Positions 25,105 through 34,066 are shown, counted from the first letter of the stretch. The stretch is DNA of 37,909 nucleotides from Pseudomonadota bacterium (GCA_017859655.1 JAFMMO010000009.1:1-37909), one strand, 5' to 3'. Notes: generated by a model not told the origin, from the letters alone. Translations and numbers: made by a program.

Positions 25105-26034
25105 CTACCGGGAACGGCCTCCGACGCCACCCCTCCTCGAGAGGGTCACGGCCAGAATGCCCGCGATGATCGCGCTCCCTCCGCCCCAGAACTCGTCCGG
25201 GGGCACCTCTCCGAGGAAGATCCAGACGAGGATCGAGGCGCCGACGACCTCGCCGAGGAACGCGGTTGAGACGACCGTGGCGGGGAAGTGACGGAGCGCC
25301 GCGTTCATCGGGGTGTGACCGAGCACGGTCGGAAAGAGGGCGAGGAGCAGGGCCACCCGCCACTCGACGCCGCTCTCCGGGATCCAGTCCCCCCCGTCCG
25401 CCCCGACGACGATCGCGAGGAGCAGGGCCGCGATGGCGTAGCTCCGCCGGGCGTAGAGCGCCCCCCCCAGCCGCGGCCCGGCCCGGCGACCGGCGAGCAG
25501 GTAGCCGACCATGCCGACCGCGCTGAGCACTCCGTAGGCGACCCCGATGATGTCTCCCCCTTCGCGCAGCCCTTCGCTCCGGGCGAGGTAGATCGCTCCC
25601 CCGAAGGCGACGAGCACCCCCCCGATCGCACGCGGGGTGGCGCGGATCGAGCCGCGGGCGCTCTCGATCAGCAGAAGGAGCACGGGATGCATGGAGACGA
25701 GGACGAGGGTGACCGCGACCGAGTCGAGGCGGGCGAGGGATGCGAAGTAGGCGCTGAAGTGCACCGCGAGGCAGGTGCCGCTGGCGAGGACCGCGACCCC
25801 CTCCGATCCCAGGGGCGGCGGGGGAGGCTCTCTCCGGACCAGCGCGGCGCGGACCCGGGAGAGGAGGATGAGGATCGGCACGGTGAGGGCGAGGCGGCGG
25901 AAGGCGAGCTCGACGCCGGAGGCCTCGGAGCCCCGAGCCCAGAGGCTCGCGGTCGAGATGCCGAGGATTCCCACCAGCAGGAGCAGCAGCGGTGCCCCTC
26001 CCGGACGGGGAGGCGCGCAGACATCACTCGCCAT
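25105..26034 (-). CDS. EamA-family (DMT superfamily) membrane transporter
   Basis: A 309-residue protein with about ten hydrophobic helices arranged as two EamA halves of five. Typical positions include G-I-S-T-A-S-L-W in helix 1, LARLDSVAVTLVLVSMHPVLLLL at the end of the first half, and TVVSTAFLGEVVGASILVWIFLGE near the end of the second half. Members export or import small metabolites; the substrate is unknown. The start is the ATG at 26034 (a GTG immediately before it is also possible), preceded by GGCGGAG. It overlaps the end of the sulfatase gene by about 11 bases, so the two are coupled. Confidence 0.88.
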   Translation of the reverse strand: MASDVCAPPRPGGAPLLLLLVGILGISTASLWARGSEASGVELAFRRLALTVPILILLSRVRAALVRREPPPPPLGSEGVAVLASGTCLAVHFSAYFASLARLDSVAVTLVLVSMHPVLLLLIESARGSIRATPRAIGGVLVAFGGAIYLARSEGLREGGDIIGVAYGVLSAVGMVGYLLAGRRAGPRLGGALYARRSYAIAALLLAIVVGADGGDWIPESGVEWRVALLLALFPTVLGHTPMNAALRHFPATVVSTAFLGEVVGASILVWIFLGEVPPDEFWGGGSAIIAGILAVTLSRRGGVGGRSR

Positions 26035-27568
26035 CACGCTCCGCCGGTGAGTGCAACGCGCGGGCGGAGACGAGCGGCCCCGGGATCGGCTCCCCCGACG
26101 CCTTGTCGATGCTGGTCAGGGCGCCGGCCTCACGGAGCCAGACCTCGAGTCGCTCCGCGAGGGCGAGGACGCGCTCCGGCCGGGCCGACGCGAGGTCTCG
26201 CAGCTCTCCCGGATCCTCCGCCAGATCGTAGAGCTCGAAGCGGGGACCCGCGTGGAAGTGGAGGAGCTTCTCACTCCCCAGCCGGATCGAGGTGAACGGC
26301 TCGATGCCGGGGCCCTTCGCCCCCCACTGATGCGGCTGGTGCCAGACGAGCGGGCGCGCCGGCCGCTCCCTCCCGGCGAGCACCGGACCGAGATCGACGC
26401 CATCGATGGTGTGCCCCTCCGGCGCCCGGACCCCCGCCGCGTTCAGCAGGGTGGGAAAGAGGTCGAAGGTGCTCCAGGGGTAGCTCGTGACCGCTCCGGG
26501 CCGGGTGACCCCGGGCCAGCGGATGATCCCGGGGACCCGGGTCCCCCCCTCGTAGGCGGAGCCCTTGCCGCTGCGCCACGGTGCGTTGTGCGTGTGGGGC
26601 GTGCCCCCTCGGGCATGAGCGGAGAGCCCGCCGTTGTCGGAGGTGAAGATCACGATCGTCGTCTCCGCGATGCCGAGGCGGTCGATCGCGTCGAGGATCG
26701 ACCCCACCGCATCATCCACCGACTCGATCATCGTCGCGTAGGCCGCCTCCCGGGGGTCGAGTCCCTCGTACTTCGCGAGCTTGTCCCGGTTCGCCTGAAT
26801 GGGCGTGTGCACCGCGTAGGGGTGGAAGTCGAGGAGCACCCGCTCGCCACGCCGCACCGCGACCTCGAAGGCGGCGACCGCCTCGATGGCGAGAGCCTCC
26901 GTGAGGTAGATGTCCTGCCCGTGGTACTTCTCGAGGCCCGGGACATCCCAGACCGAGGGCTCTCCCCCGAGCTTCCCCTGTCGGCCGCTCCGGGTGAAGC
27001 TCTCGAGGCCTCGGAAGCTCCCCGGAGCGCCGGAGGCGTGACCGGCGATGTTGATGTCGTAGCCCAGCGCCCGCGGATCCGCGCCGCTTGTCCCGTGCGC
27101 TCCGTAGTGCGCCTTGCCGGCGTGAATCGTCGTGTAGCCCGCTTTCTTCAGCAGCGCGGGGAGGACCACCTCCTCGGCGGTGAGTCCATCGGTCCGCCAG
27201 GCGGGAGGCGAGAGGGTGGGATGGCGGGCGGAGGTGTCCCGCCCGGCGTGGAGGGTCCAGTAGGTGATCCCATGCCGCGCGGGGGCCTGCCCGGTGAGGA
27301 GGCTCGCCCGGGTCGGCGTGCAGACCGGACCCGCCGCGTAGGCATCGGTGGCCCGCATCCCCTCTCGCGCGAGGCGCGCGATGTGCGGAGTCGGGGCGGG
27401 CCCCCGGAGCTCCTCCGCTCCCTCGACCGCGGGGAGGGAGACATCCGCCCCTCCGAGGTCATCGACGAGGATCACCACGATGTGAGGGGGCGGCTCCGGC
27501 GTCGGGGCCGGGCTGGAAGGGGACGGCAGGCAGAGCGCGAGGGCGAGCGCGGCGACGGGAGCGATCAT
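26024..27568 (-). CDS. Secreted sulfatase (arylsulfatase family)
   Basis: A 514-residue protein with a signal peptide (about 1-22). The active site is complete: metal ligands D36-D37 in VVILVDDLGGADV, and the sulfatase signature C83-T-P-T-R87-A-S-L-L-T-G, in which C83 becomes formylglycine. H-A-G-K-A-H-Y-G near 150, T-S-D-N-G-G near 310 and a later K-G-S-A-Y-E-G-G-T-R-V-P-G motif complete the family pattern. It hydrolyses sulfate esters, probably from polysaccharides, outside the cytoplasm; the substrate subfamily cannot be given. A formylglycine-generating enzyme is needed from elsewhere in the genome. GAGGAGGA precedes the ATG, and the EamA gene overlaps its end. Confidence 0.93.
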   Translation of the reverse strand: MIAPVAALALALCLPSPSSPAPTPEPPPHIVVILVDDLGGADVSLPAVEGAEELRGPAPTPHIARLAREGMRATDAYAAGPVCTPTRASLLTGQAPARHGITYWTLHAGRDTSARHPTLSPPAWRTDGLTAEEVVLPALLKKAGYTTIHAGKAHYGAHGTSGADPRALGYDINIAGHASGAPGSFRGLESFTRSGRQGKLGGEPSVWDVPGLEKYHGQDIYLTEALAIEAVAAFEVAVRRGERVLLDFHPYAVHTPIQANRDKLAKYEGLDPREAAYATMIESVDDAVGSILDAIDRLGIAETTIVIFTSDNGGLSAHARGGTPHTHNAPWRSGKGSAYEGGTRVPGIIRWPGVTRPGAVTSYPWSTFDLFPTLLNAAGVRAPEGHTIDGVDLGPVLAGRERPARPLVWHQPHQWGAKGPGIEPFTSIRLGSEKLLHFHAGPRFELYDLAEDPGELRDLASARPERVLALAERLEVWLREAGALTSIDKASGEPIPGPLVSARALHSPAERDGE

Positions 27569-27647
27569 GGGTCCTCCTCTCCGACAGCTTGCGGGACCGT
27601 GGAAGCGGCGGCAAGAGGAGCCGGATCAGCGGAGAGCTCCGGGATGA

Positions 27648-27686
27648 GGAAGCGGCCCCTCCGGCCGAGCCGGAGGGGCCGCTTCC
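27648..27686 (-). terminator. Strong 17-bp perfect hairpin terminator
   Basis: Bases 27648-27664 (GGAAGCGGCCCCTCCGG) pair perfectly with 27670-27686 around a five-base loop. The hairpin starts 18 bases past the stop of the peroxidase-dockerin gene and upstream of the sulfatase start, so it separates the two minus-strand units. It is the longest perfect stem I found in the window. Confidence 0.8.
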
Positions 27687-27704
27687 CGATCGAAGCCCGG
27701 GAGC

Positions 27705-29219
27705 TCAGCAGCCGAGCGGGTCGGGGGTCGGATCCGGTCCGGTGCTGCGATCGGACGGAGCCGGGAGCGGCGGATCCCCGGAGAAGAGGCGACCGAGGAT
27801 CGTGATCGCGTCCGCCACATTGAGCTGACCGTCGTCGTTGGCGTCCGCGGCGTCCTCGCAGTTCACCAGCTGACCCCCCGCGAAGAGGGTCTCGAGGAGC
27901 GCGATCGCATCGGAGATGTCCACCCCCTCGTCCCCGTTCGCATCGCCGCGCCGGAAGTAGGGGCGCAGAGTCGGGCGATCGAAGGGGGGCACACCCGCGG
28001 CGACACGCGGATCGGTGAGGACGGTGGCGAGGAAGTTCTCGAGGAGGTTCTGCTGGTTCGCGGTCAGACCCAGGGGATCGATCGCGGGGTTCGGGAAGTC
28101 TCCCCCGACATTGTAGAAGTCGATCACCTCGGCGAGGGTCGCCTTGCCCCCGTTGTGGAAGTAGGGGGCGCGCAGGGCGACGTTCCGCAGGCTCGGCACC
28201 TTGAAGCGGCCGTTGTCGACCGGCTGTCCGGTGATCGCGCCGCGCCCCAGGTCCTCCGGCGGCGGCCGCACTCCGATCCGCCGGAAGGTGTTGTCGGTCT
28301 GGAGGGGGCCGTTGTGGCAGGGGAAGCAGTTGGCCGCGAAGAGCTGGTTCCCGGCGTTCTGCTCCGGCGTCAGGGCGGTCGGTCCGAACTGCAGGAAGTC
28401 ATCGATGGGGGCATCGTTCGTGACGAGGGTCCGCTGGTAGGAGGCGAGCGCGAAGGCGATCCGGGCCGCGTTGATGTCGGGGGTGCCGAACGCCGCCTGG
28501 AAGAGCGCGGGATAGGTCGGGTTCGCCGCGAGCGCCACCGAGACATCGGCGGGGAGGTCGGTCGCGTGGAAGAGCGGGGTCGCGACCTGCAGCTTGCTCC
28601 GCACATCGTCCCAGGTGCGGCCAGGGTGGGACATCTCGACGGAGGAGAGGATCGGGACGAGCGCCTGGGACTCGAGGGCGCCCCCCACCGGGATGAGGAC
28701 CGCACCGGACTCGGGATCGATGAAGGTCCCGGTCGCGCGGCCATCCCAGAAGAGGAGCGGCGTGTAGGCCGAGTTGAGGATCGACTGGCTGCGACGGGAG
28801 GTGACCTGCCGATCCCAACCGTAGAGCGGATCGAGGAGCGGAGCGCCGCTGGCATCGAGGCGGGCGACTCCGAGGCTCCCGTGGACATCGTTCGCGTTCC
28901 CGAACACGAGATCCGGTCCCGGGTTCAGGGAGGTCGCACGAGGATCGGAGCCCCCGAAGTCGGGCATGTGGCAGGTCCCGCAGGCGACGGTGTCATCCGC
29001 GGAGAGCTGGGCGTCCCAGAAGAGGATCTTGCCGAGCACGCTCTTCTGCGCGGTCAGCGGATTCTCGGGCGGGACGGGCGGCGGCGGGAGGGGTCCTCCC
29101 GGCGGGGGAGGGGGCGGCGGGGGCGGAGGTCCCTGGGCACCGAGATCACTCGCGACGAGCGCGAGGAGGAGCGCGAGGAGGAGGCTCGGGATCCCTCGAG
29201 GGGAGATCGTGTGGATCAT
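27705..29219 (-). CDS. MauG/cytochrome c peroxidase family di-heme protein with C-terminal dockerin-like module
   Basis: A 504-residue exported protein. Signal peptide about 1-29, then a Pro-rich linker (30-52). The peroxidase domain has two heme c sites, C80-G-T-C-H84 and C298-F-P-C-H302, the conserved L-F-W-D-G-R (156-161) and the distal-pocket pair Q185 and E195. Residues 421-482 form two dockerin-like loops (GDANGDEGVDISDAI and DANDDGQLNVADAI), followed by a Pro/Asp-rich tail ending in Cys. It should reduce peroxide or oxidise a substrate in the periplasm or at the surface. The dockerin-like module suggests binding to a partner. The ATG at 29219 is preceded by a CGGAG site; a longer frame upstream runs through a 14-bp tandem repeat and is rejected. 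Confidence 0.9.
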   Translation of the reverse strand: MIHTISPRGIPSLLLALLLALVASDLGAQGPPPPPPPPPPGGPLPPPPVPPENPLTAQKSVLGKILFWDAQLSADDTVACGTCHMPDFGGSDPRATSLNPGPDLVFGNANDVHGSLGVARLDASGAPLLDPLYGWDRQVTSRRSQSILNSAYTPLLFWDGRATGTFIDPESGAVLIPVGGALESQALVPILSSVEMSHPGRTWDDVRSKLQVATPLFHATDLPADVSVALAANPTYPALFQAAFGTPDINAARIAFALASYQRTLVTNDAPIDDFLQFGPTALTPEQNAGNQLFAANCFPCHNGPLQTDNTFRRIGVRPPPEDLGRGAITGQPVDNGRFKVPSLRNVALRAPYFHNGGKATLAEVIDFYNVGGDFPNPAIDPLGLTANQQNLLENFLATVLTDPRVAAGVPPFDRPTLRPYFRRGDANGDEGVDISDAIALLETLFAGGQLVNCEDAADANDDGQLNVADAITILGRLFSGDPPLPAPSDRSTGPDPTPDPLGC

Positions 29220-29266
29220 GCTGGCTCCGGGGTTCCGCCGCAGGGAACGCGGCGTCGGTTTGCGCG

Positions 29267-29319
29267 CACCGGACTGGGCGCACCGGACTGGGCGCACCGG
29301 ACTGGGTGCACCGGACTGG
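29267..29319. repeat. 14-bp tandem repeat, 3.8 copies
   Basis: The unit CACCGGACTGGGCG occurs twice exactly (29267-29280, 29281-29294), once with one change (29295-29308), and a fourth time for its first 11 bases (29309-29319). It lies between mutM and the peroxidase-dockerin start, 48 to 100 bases upstream of that ATG. The period is not a multiple of three, so it is non-coding. It could be a regulator-binding array or a simple minisatellite. Confidence 0.85.
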
Positions 29320-29471
29320 CGTCTCAGGTCGCACCCGCGGATCGGGCGTCCGCCGCCGATCCGGGGCCGGGCGCGACCTCACGGGGGGAACCCCGCGACG
29401 CACGCCGGGTTTCGGATCCTCCGATCCTAACGCAGATCCGGGATCGGGAGCAGACCCCGGGGCGACAGATC

Positions 29472-30299
29472 TCAGCCACGCTGGCAGCTGGGGCAGTAGT
29501 AGAGCGACCGCGCCTGGCGCACCTTCCGCACGATGATCCCTCCGCAGCGATCGCAGGGCTCCCCCGCCCGGCCGTAGACGGCGCACCGCTCGCCGAACTC
29601 CCCGGCTCGACCATCCGGAGAGGCGTAGTCCCGCAAGGTGGTCCCGCCGCGTGAGACCGACTCGTCGAGGACCCCCCGGAGCGCGGCGGCGAGCCGCCGA
29701 TAGCGAGGTCCGGAAATGCGACCCGCTGCGATCGTCGGACGGATCCCCGCCCGATGAGCCGCTTCGCTCGCGTAGATGTTGCCGACCCCTGCGAGCACCC
29801 GACCGTCGAGGAGGAAGTCACGGAGGGGGATCCGACGCCCGCGCGCCATCTCGTGGAGATGACGGGCAATGGCCTCATCGTCCGGCCCGCCCCAGGGCTC
29901 AGGACCGATCCCCACGAGACGGGGATGCTCCCCCGGATCATCCCCTCCCCACAGGAGGGCTCCGAAGCGCCGGGGGTCGTGATAGCGGGCGGTGACGCCT
30001 CCCGCGAAGTGGAGGTCGACATGATCGTGAGCGAGGACCGGGGCTTCGGGCTCGACGACACTCCAGCGACCGGACATTCCGAGGTGGGAGATGATCGCCC
30101 CCACGGGGGTCCGAAGGATGAGGTACTTCGCCCGCCGTTCGACCCGCTCGAGGCGGGTCCCGGGGAGCCGACGGTCGATCGTGCGCGGGATCGGCCAACG
30201 GAGATCGCGGCGGCGCACGACGACCGCCCGGATCCGTCGGCCGGCGAGCCGCTCGTGGAGAAGCCGTCGCGTCGTCTCGACCTCGGGGAGCTCGGGCAC
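29472..30299 (-). CDS. mutM: Formamidopyrimidine-DNA glycosylase (MutM/Fpg)
   Basis: A 275-residue DNA repair enzyme that removes 8-oxoguanine and related oxidised purines and nicks the abasic site. The N terminus M-P2-E3-L-P-E-V-E-T carries the catalytic proline (P2, after Met removal) and E3. K in ERRAKYLIL near 58, S-H-L-G-M-S-G-R-W near 70-78, D-P-R-R-F-G, and G-V-G-N-I-Y-A-S-E near 170 are family features. The C-terminal zinc finger C-D-R-C ... Y-Y-C-P-S-C is complete. The start is a GTG at 30299 with GGAGGA just upstream. It lies 24 bases after msrA in the same direction, forming an oxidative-damage repair pair. Confidence 0.96.
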   Translation of the reverse strand: MPELPEVETTRRLLHERLAGRRIRAVVVRRRDLRWPIPRTIDRRLPGTRLERVERRAKYLILRTPVGAIISHLGMSGRWSVVEPEAPVLAHDHVDLHFAGGVTARYHDPRRFGALLWGGDDPGEHPRLVGIGPEPWGGPDDEAIARHLHEMARGRRIPLRDFLLDGRVLAGVGNIYASEAAHRAGIRPTIAAGRISGPRYRRLAAALRGVLDESVSRGGTTLRDYASPDGRAGEFGERCAVYGRAGEPCDRCGGIIVRKVRQARSLYYCPSCQRG

Positions 30300-30323
30300 G
30301 GGTCCTCCGCGGGTGGAGCGTCC

Positions 30324-31007
30324 TCAGGGGGCGTCGATGGGAATCGGGGTCCACTCCCGCAGGAAGTGGCAGGTGTAGCCCCCCGGGTTCTTGATGAGGT
30401 AGTCCTGATGGTAGCCCTCGCCCGGGCTCCAGTTCCGGACGGGCTCGACCGTAGTGACGATCGGACCCGGCCAGCGGGCGGCGGCGTCGACGACGCGGAT
30501 CGCCCGCTCCGCCGCGGCCATCTGCGCCTCGTCGAAGTAGAAGATCGTGCTCCGGTAGCTCGAGCCGCGGTCATTCCCCTGACGATCGACGGTCGTCGGG
30601 TCATGCATCCGGAAGAACCAGTTCACCAGGAGCTCGTCGAGGGAGATCCGCGCCGGGTCGAAGACGAGCCGGACCGCCTCGGCGTGACCCGGGTGAAACT
30701 CGTAGGTCGCGTTCGCGTTCTCCCCCCCGCAGTAGCCGACGTCGGTGTCGAGGACCCCATCGATCTTCCGGAGGAGGTCCTCCAGCCCCCAGAAGCACCC
30801 TCCGGCGAGGATGACGGTCTGCGACTCGGCCACGGGGCCCTCCTTCTCCTGCGATCCCATCTCTGCGCCCACGCCTCCCCCGACCCCGCTCGGGGAGGGG
30901 GTCGAGGCGCCCTCATCCCCGGCCCGGGTGCAGCCGGGCAGGAGGGAGAGGAGCAGGAGCGCCAGGAGTCGGCACCCGAGCGCGCCGAGGATCGACTCGT
31001 TTCTCAT
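30324..31007 (-). CDS. msrA: Peptide methionine-S-sulfoxide reductase, lipoprotein form (MsrA)
   Basis: A 227-residue protein. An N-terminal lipoprotein signal (LLALLLLSLLPGC26) and a Gly/Ser-rich linker precede the MsrA domain from about residue 63. C71 in AGGCFWGLED is the catalytic cysteine; YCGG, F-H-P-G-H-A-E, Y-R-S-T-I-F-Y and G-E-G-Y-H-Q-D-Y-L are conserved. It reduces S-methionine sulfoxide, here probably at the outer face of a membrane. The resolving Cys is not obvious; C in GGYTCHF near the C terminus is a candidate. AAGGAGGTG, a near-perfect ribosome binding site, precedes the ATG. The neighbour mutM also counters oxidative damage. Confidence 0.95.
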   Translation of the reverse strand: MRNESILGALGCRLLALLLLSLLPGCTRAGDEGASTPSPSGVGGGVGAEMGSQEKEGPVAESQTVILAGGCFWGLEDLLRKIDGVLDTDVGYCGGENANATYEFHPGHAEAVRLVFDPARISLDELLVNWFFRMHDPTTVDRQGNDRGSSYRSTIFYFDEAQMAAAERAIRVVDAAARWPGPIVTTVEPVRNWSPGEGYHQDYLIKNPGGYTCHFLREWTPIPIDAP

Positions 31008-31324
31008 CCGGCACCTCCTTCTCTTCCGCCGCTCCGCACTTCGAACCGGGGCTCGCACCGGATCCGCGGACGATACCCGGAGAGAATCCCCGGGGAATCC
31101 GCTTCAGTTCGAAAGGGCTCCGTCCGAAGGCGAAGGCAGGCCGAGAGTGGCTCCGTTCGGCGATTCTCGGGGCATCACGCTCACGAGGAGGACCGCCTCG
31201 CGCGAGGGAAATGCGAGCCTCGACCTGCTTCCGGGGGTTGCGCTCCCCCCGGAGGTGCGAGTAAAGCTGTCGGGCAACAGCTCCGGGAAGCGCACCCGAG
31301 AGCGGGAAGGAAACCCCTGCGAGC
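31008..31324. promoter_or_regulatory. Divergent promoter region between msrA and topA
   Basis: About 317 bases separate the two divergent starts. On the minus strand a TATCGT box at 31070-31075 is a possible msrA -10 element, about 62 bases before its ATG. On the plus side there is an inverted repeat 43 bases before topA (listed separately). No RNA gene or coding frame is convincing here. Confidence 0.4.
31265..31282 (+). promoter_or_regulatory. Inverted repeat upstream of topA
   Basis: AGCTGT (31265-31270) and ACAGCT (31277-31282) are perfect reverse complements with a six-base spacer, ending 42 bases before the topA ATG. It could be an operator or a small stem in the leader. Function is unproven. 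Confidence 0.35.
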
Positions 31325-34066
31325 ATGACCAAGCGCCTCGTGATCGTCGAGTCCCCCACCAAGGCGAAGACCCTCGGGAGATTCCTCGGGGAAGACTTCA
31401 TCGTGGAATCATCCGTCGGCCACATTCGGGACCTGCCGAACGGGGCGGAGGAGATCCCTGAGAAGCTCAAGGGCGAGGCCTGGACCCGCCTCGGCATCAA
31501 CATCGACGAGAACTTCGAGCCCCTCTACGTCGTCAACGGGGACAAGAAGAAGGTCATCACCGACCTCAAGAGGAAGCTGAAGTCGGTCGACGAGCTCCTG
31601 CTCGCGACCGATGAGGATCGCGAGGGCGAGGCGATCAGCTGGCACCTCCTCGAGGTCCTCCAGCCGAAGTGCCCGGTGAAGCGCATGGTGTTCCATGAGA
31701 TCACCAAGGAGGCGGTGACCCACGCCCTGGCCGAGACTCGCGAGCTCGACACCCACCTCGTGGAGGCCCAGGAGACGCGGCGCATCATCGACCGCCTCGT
31801 CGGCTATCAGGTGAGCCCGCTCCTCTGGAAGAAGATCAAGCCGAAGCTCTCCGCCGGGCGCGTCCAGTCGGTCGCCGTCCGCATCATCGTCGAGCGCGAG
31901 CTCGAGCGGATGCGCTTCCGCTCCGCGGAGTACTGGGACCTCTCCGCTCGATTCCTGGCCGGTTCCGACGGGAAGTTCGCGGCGAACCTCGTGGCCATCG
32001 ACGGGGATCGGCTCGCGAGCGGCAAGGACTTCGAGGCGGAGACCGGCGCGCTGAGGGAATCCGCGCGGGAGGTCCGCCATCTGCGGCGCGAGGAGGCCCT
32101 CGCCCTGCAGGAGTCGCTGAAGGGCGGTGAGTTCCAGGTCGTGAAGACCGAGGAGAAGCCGTTCCGGCAGCGCCCGCCCGCCCCGTTCACCACCTCGACC
32201 CTCCAGCAGGAGGCGGGACGCAAGCTCGGCTTCGATGCCCAGCGGACGATGCGCGCCGCCCAGCGCCTCTACGAGCTCGGCTTCATCACCTACATGCGGA
32301 CCGACTCGGTGAACCTCTCCAAGGAAGCGCTCAACGCCACGAGGAACGCGGTCACCGACCTCTACGGCCCGGAGTTCCTCCCGAAGGAGCCGCGGATCCA
32401 CAAGGGCCGGGTGAAGAACGCCCAGGAGGCGCACGAGGCGATCCGCCCCGCCGGCGAAGTCTTCCAGACCCCCGGCGAGATCGGCCGGAAGATCAGCGCG
32501 GACGAGGCGAAGGTCTACGACCTCATCTGGAAGCGCACGATGGCGTGTCAGATGGCCGAGGCGGTCGGGCGTCAGATGACGGTGACCATCGAGGGGAAGG
32601 CGGACGGGAAGACCTTCCGCTTCACCGCGAATGGCCGTGTCATCGACTTCCCCGGCTTCCTCCGCGCCTATGTCGAGGGGAGCGACGATCCCGACGCGGA
32701 CCTCGCGGACAAGGACAGGAACCTCCCCCCGATGAAGGCGGGCGACCCCCTGACCGCTCGCGAGATCAAGGCGGAGGAGCACCATACGAAGCCCCCCGCC
32801 CGCCTCACGGAGGCCTCCCTCGTGAAGAAGCTCGAGGAGTCCGGCGTCGGCCGCCCGAGCACCTACGCGAGCATCATCCGGACGATTCAGGCGCGGGAGT
32901 ACACCTTCAAGAAGGGGCAGGCCCTCGTCCCCACCTTCACCGCCTTCGCCGTGACCCAGCTGCTCACCCGGCACATGGGGAACCTGATCGACCTCGACTT
33001 CACCGCGAAGATGGAGGATCGCCTCGACACGATCTCCCGCGGCGAGCTCCAGTCCCTCCCCTACCTCAAGGAGTTCTACTTCGGAAACGGGGTGGTCGGC
33101 CTCAAGGGCCTCCTCGAGCAGAACCTCGAGGCGATCGACCCTCGCCAGGTCTGCTCGATCCCCCTTCCCCACGAGTGGGAGGGGAACCCGGTCGTCGTGC
33201 GGGTCGGTCGCTACGGCCCGTACCTCGAGGCGGGCGAGGGGAACCGGGCGAACCTGCCGGAGGACATCTGCCCCGACGAGCTGGGGCAGGAGGAGGTCCT
33301 CGAGCTCTTCCGGGTCGCCTCCGAAGGTCCGCGCTCGCTGGGGGCTCACCCCGAGAGCGGCGAGCCGATCTACCTGAAGGTCGGGCGCTTCGGACCCTAC
33401 GTCCAGCTGGGGGACCGGGACGAGGACGAGAAGACGAAGCCGAAGATGTCGAGCCTCCTTCCGGGCATGGAGCCGGAGACCCTCACCCTCGAGGAGGCGG
33501 TCCAGCTCCTCTCCCTCCCCCGCATCGTCGGCCAGACCGCGGAGGGGGAGGACATCACCGTCACCTACGGGCGCTACGGAGGCTACCTCCGCGCCGGGTC
33601 CGAGACCCGCTCTCTCACCGATGCGGATCATGTGCTCACCGTGACGAAGGAACGCTGCCTCGAGCTCCTCGCCCAGCCCCGCCAGCGCGGGCGGCGCACC
33701 GCCGAGCCGCTGAAGGTCTTCGAGAGCATCGAGGCGCTCGACGGCGCCCGGGTCCAGCTCCTGAAGGGTCGCTACGGTCCCTATGTGACCGATGGAGAGA
33801 CGAACGCCAGCCTGCCGAAGGACTACGCCGAGCCGACCGAGCTCACCGAGCAGGAGGCGACGCAGCTGATCCTCGATCGCCGGGCCCGCGTCGGGAAGAA
33901 GAAGACCAAGAAGAAGACGACGAAGAAGAAGACCACCAAGAAGAAGGCCACGAAGAAGAAGACTACGAAGAAGAAGACCGCCAAGAAGAAGGCCACGAAG
34001 ACGACGAAGGCTTCGAGCGAGGCCTCCGCGGGCGGTGACTTCGATTCGGACGTCCTGCCCTACTGA
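31325..34066 (+). CDS. topA: DNA topoisomerase I (type IA) with Lys/Thr-rich tail
   Basis: A 913-residue enzyme that relaxes negative supercoils. The TOPRIM domain carries E9 (VIVESPTKAKTL) and D96-x-D98-x-E100 (LLATDEDREGEA). The active-site tyrosine is Y323 in FITYMRTDSVNLS. Instead of zinc fingers, the C-terminal part has about four repeats of the G-R-Y/F-G-P-Y-V/L type (GRYGPYLE, GRFGPYVQLG, GRYGGYLRAG, GRYGPYVTDG), a replacement seen in several phyla. Residues about 858-900 are an almost uninterrupted run of KKKTT/KKKAT units, a likely DNA-binding tail. The ATG at 31325 has GGGAAGGAAA about 12 bases upstream, rather distant. The downstream region holds short GC-rich hairpins. Confidence 0.97.
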   Translation: MTKRLVIVESPTKAKTLGRFLGEDFIVESSVGHIRDLPNGAEEIPEKLKGEAWTRLGINIDENFEPLYVVNGDKKKVITDLKRKLKSVDELLLATDEDREGEAISWHLLEVLQPKCPVKRMVFHEITKEAVTHALAETRELDTHLVEAQETRRIIDRLVGYQVSPLLWKKIKPKLSAGRVQSVAVRIIVERELERMRFRSAEYWDLSARFLAGSDGKFAANLVAIDGDRLASGKDFEAETGALRESAREVRHLRREEALALQESLKGGEFQVVKTEEKPFRQRPPAPFTTSTLQQEAGRKLGFDAQRTMRAAQRLYELGFITYMRTDSVNLSKEALNATRNAVTDLYGPEFLPKEPRIHKGRVKNAQEAHEAIRPAGEVFQTPGEIGRKISADEAKVYDLIWKRTMACQMAEAVGRQMTVTIEGKADGKTFRFTANGRVIDFPGFLRAYVEGSDDPDADLADKDRNLPPMKAGDPLTAREIKAEEHHTKPPARLTEASLVKKLEESGVGRPSTYASIIRTIQAREYTFKKGQALVPTFTAFAVTQLLTRHMGNLIDLDFTAKMEDRLDTISRGELQSLPYLKEFYFGNGVVGLKGLLEQNLEAIDPRQVCSIPLPHEWEGNPVVVRVGRYGPYLEAGEGNRANLPEDICPDELGQEEVLELFRVASEGPRSLGAHPESGEPIYLKVGRFGPYVQLGDRDEDEKTKPKMSSLLPGMEPETLTLEEAVQLLSLPRIVGQTAEGEDITVTYGRYGGYLRAGSETRSLTDADHVLTVTKERCLELLAQPRQRGRRTAEPLKVFESIEALDGARVQLLKGRYGPYVTDGETNASLPKDYAEPTELTEQEATQLILDRRARVGKKKTKKKTTKKKTTKKKATKKKTTKKKTAKKKATKTTKASSEASAGGDFDSDVLPY

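Noticed and set aside
29095-29135. G/C-rich run near the start of the peroxidase-dockerin gene as a repeat element
   Set aside because: It encodes the Pro-rich linker of that protein and needs no separate explanation.
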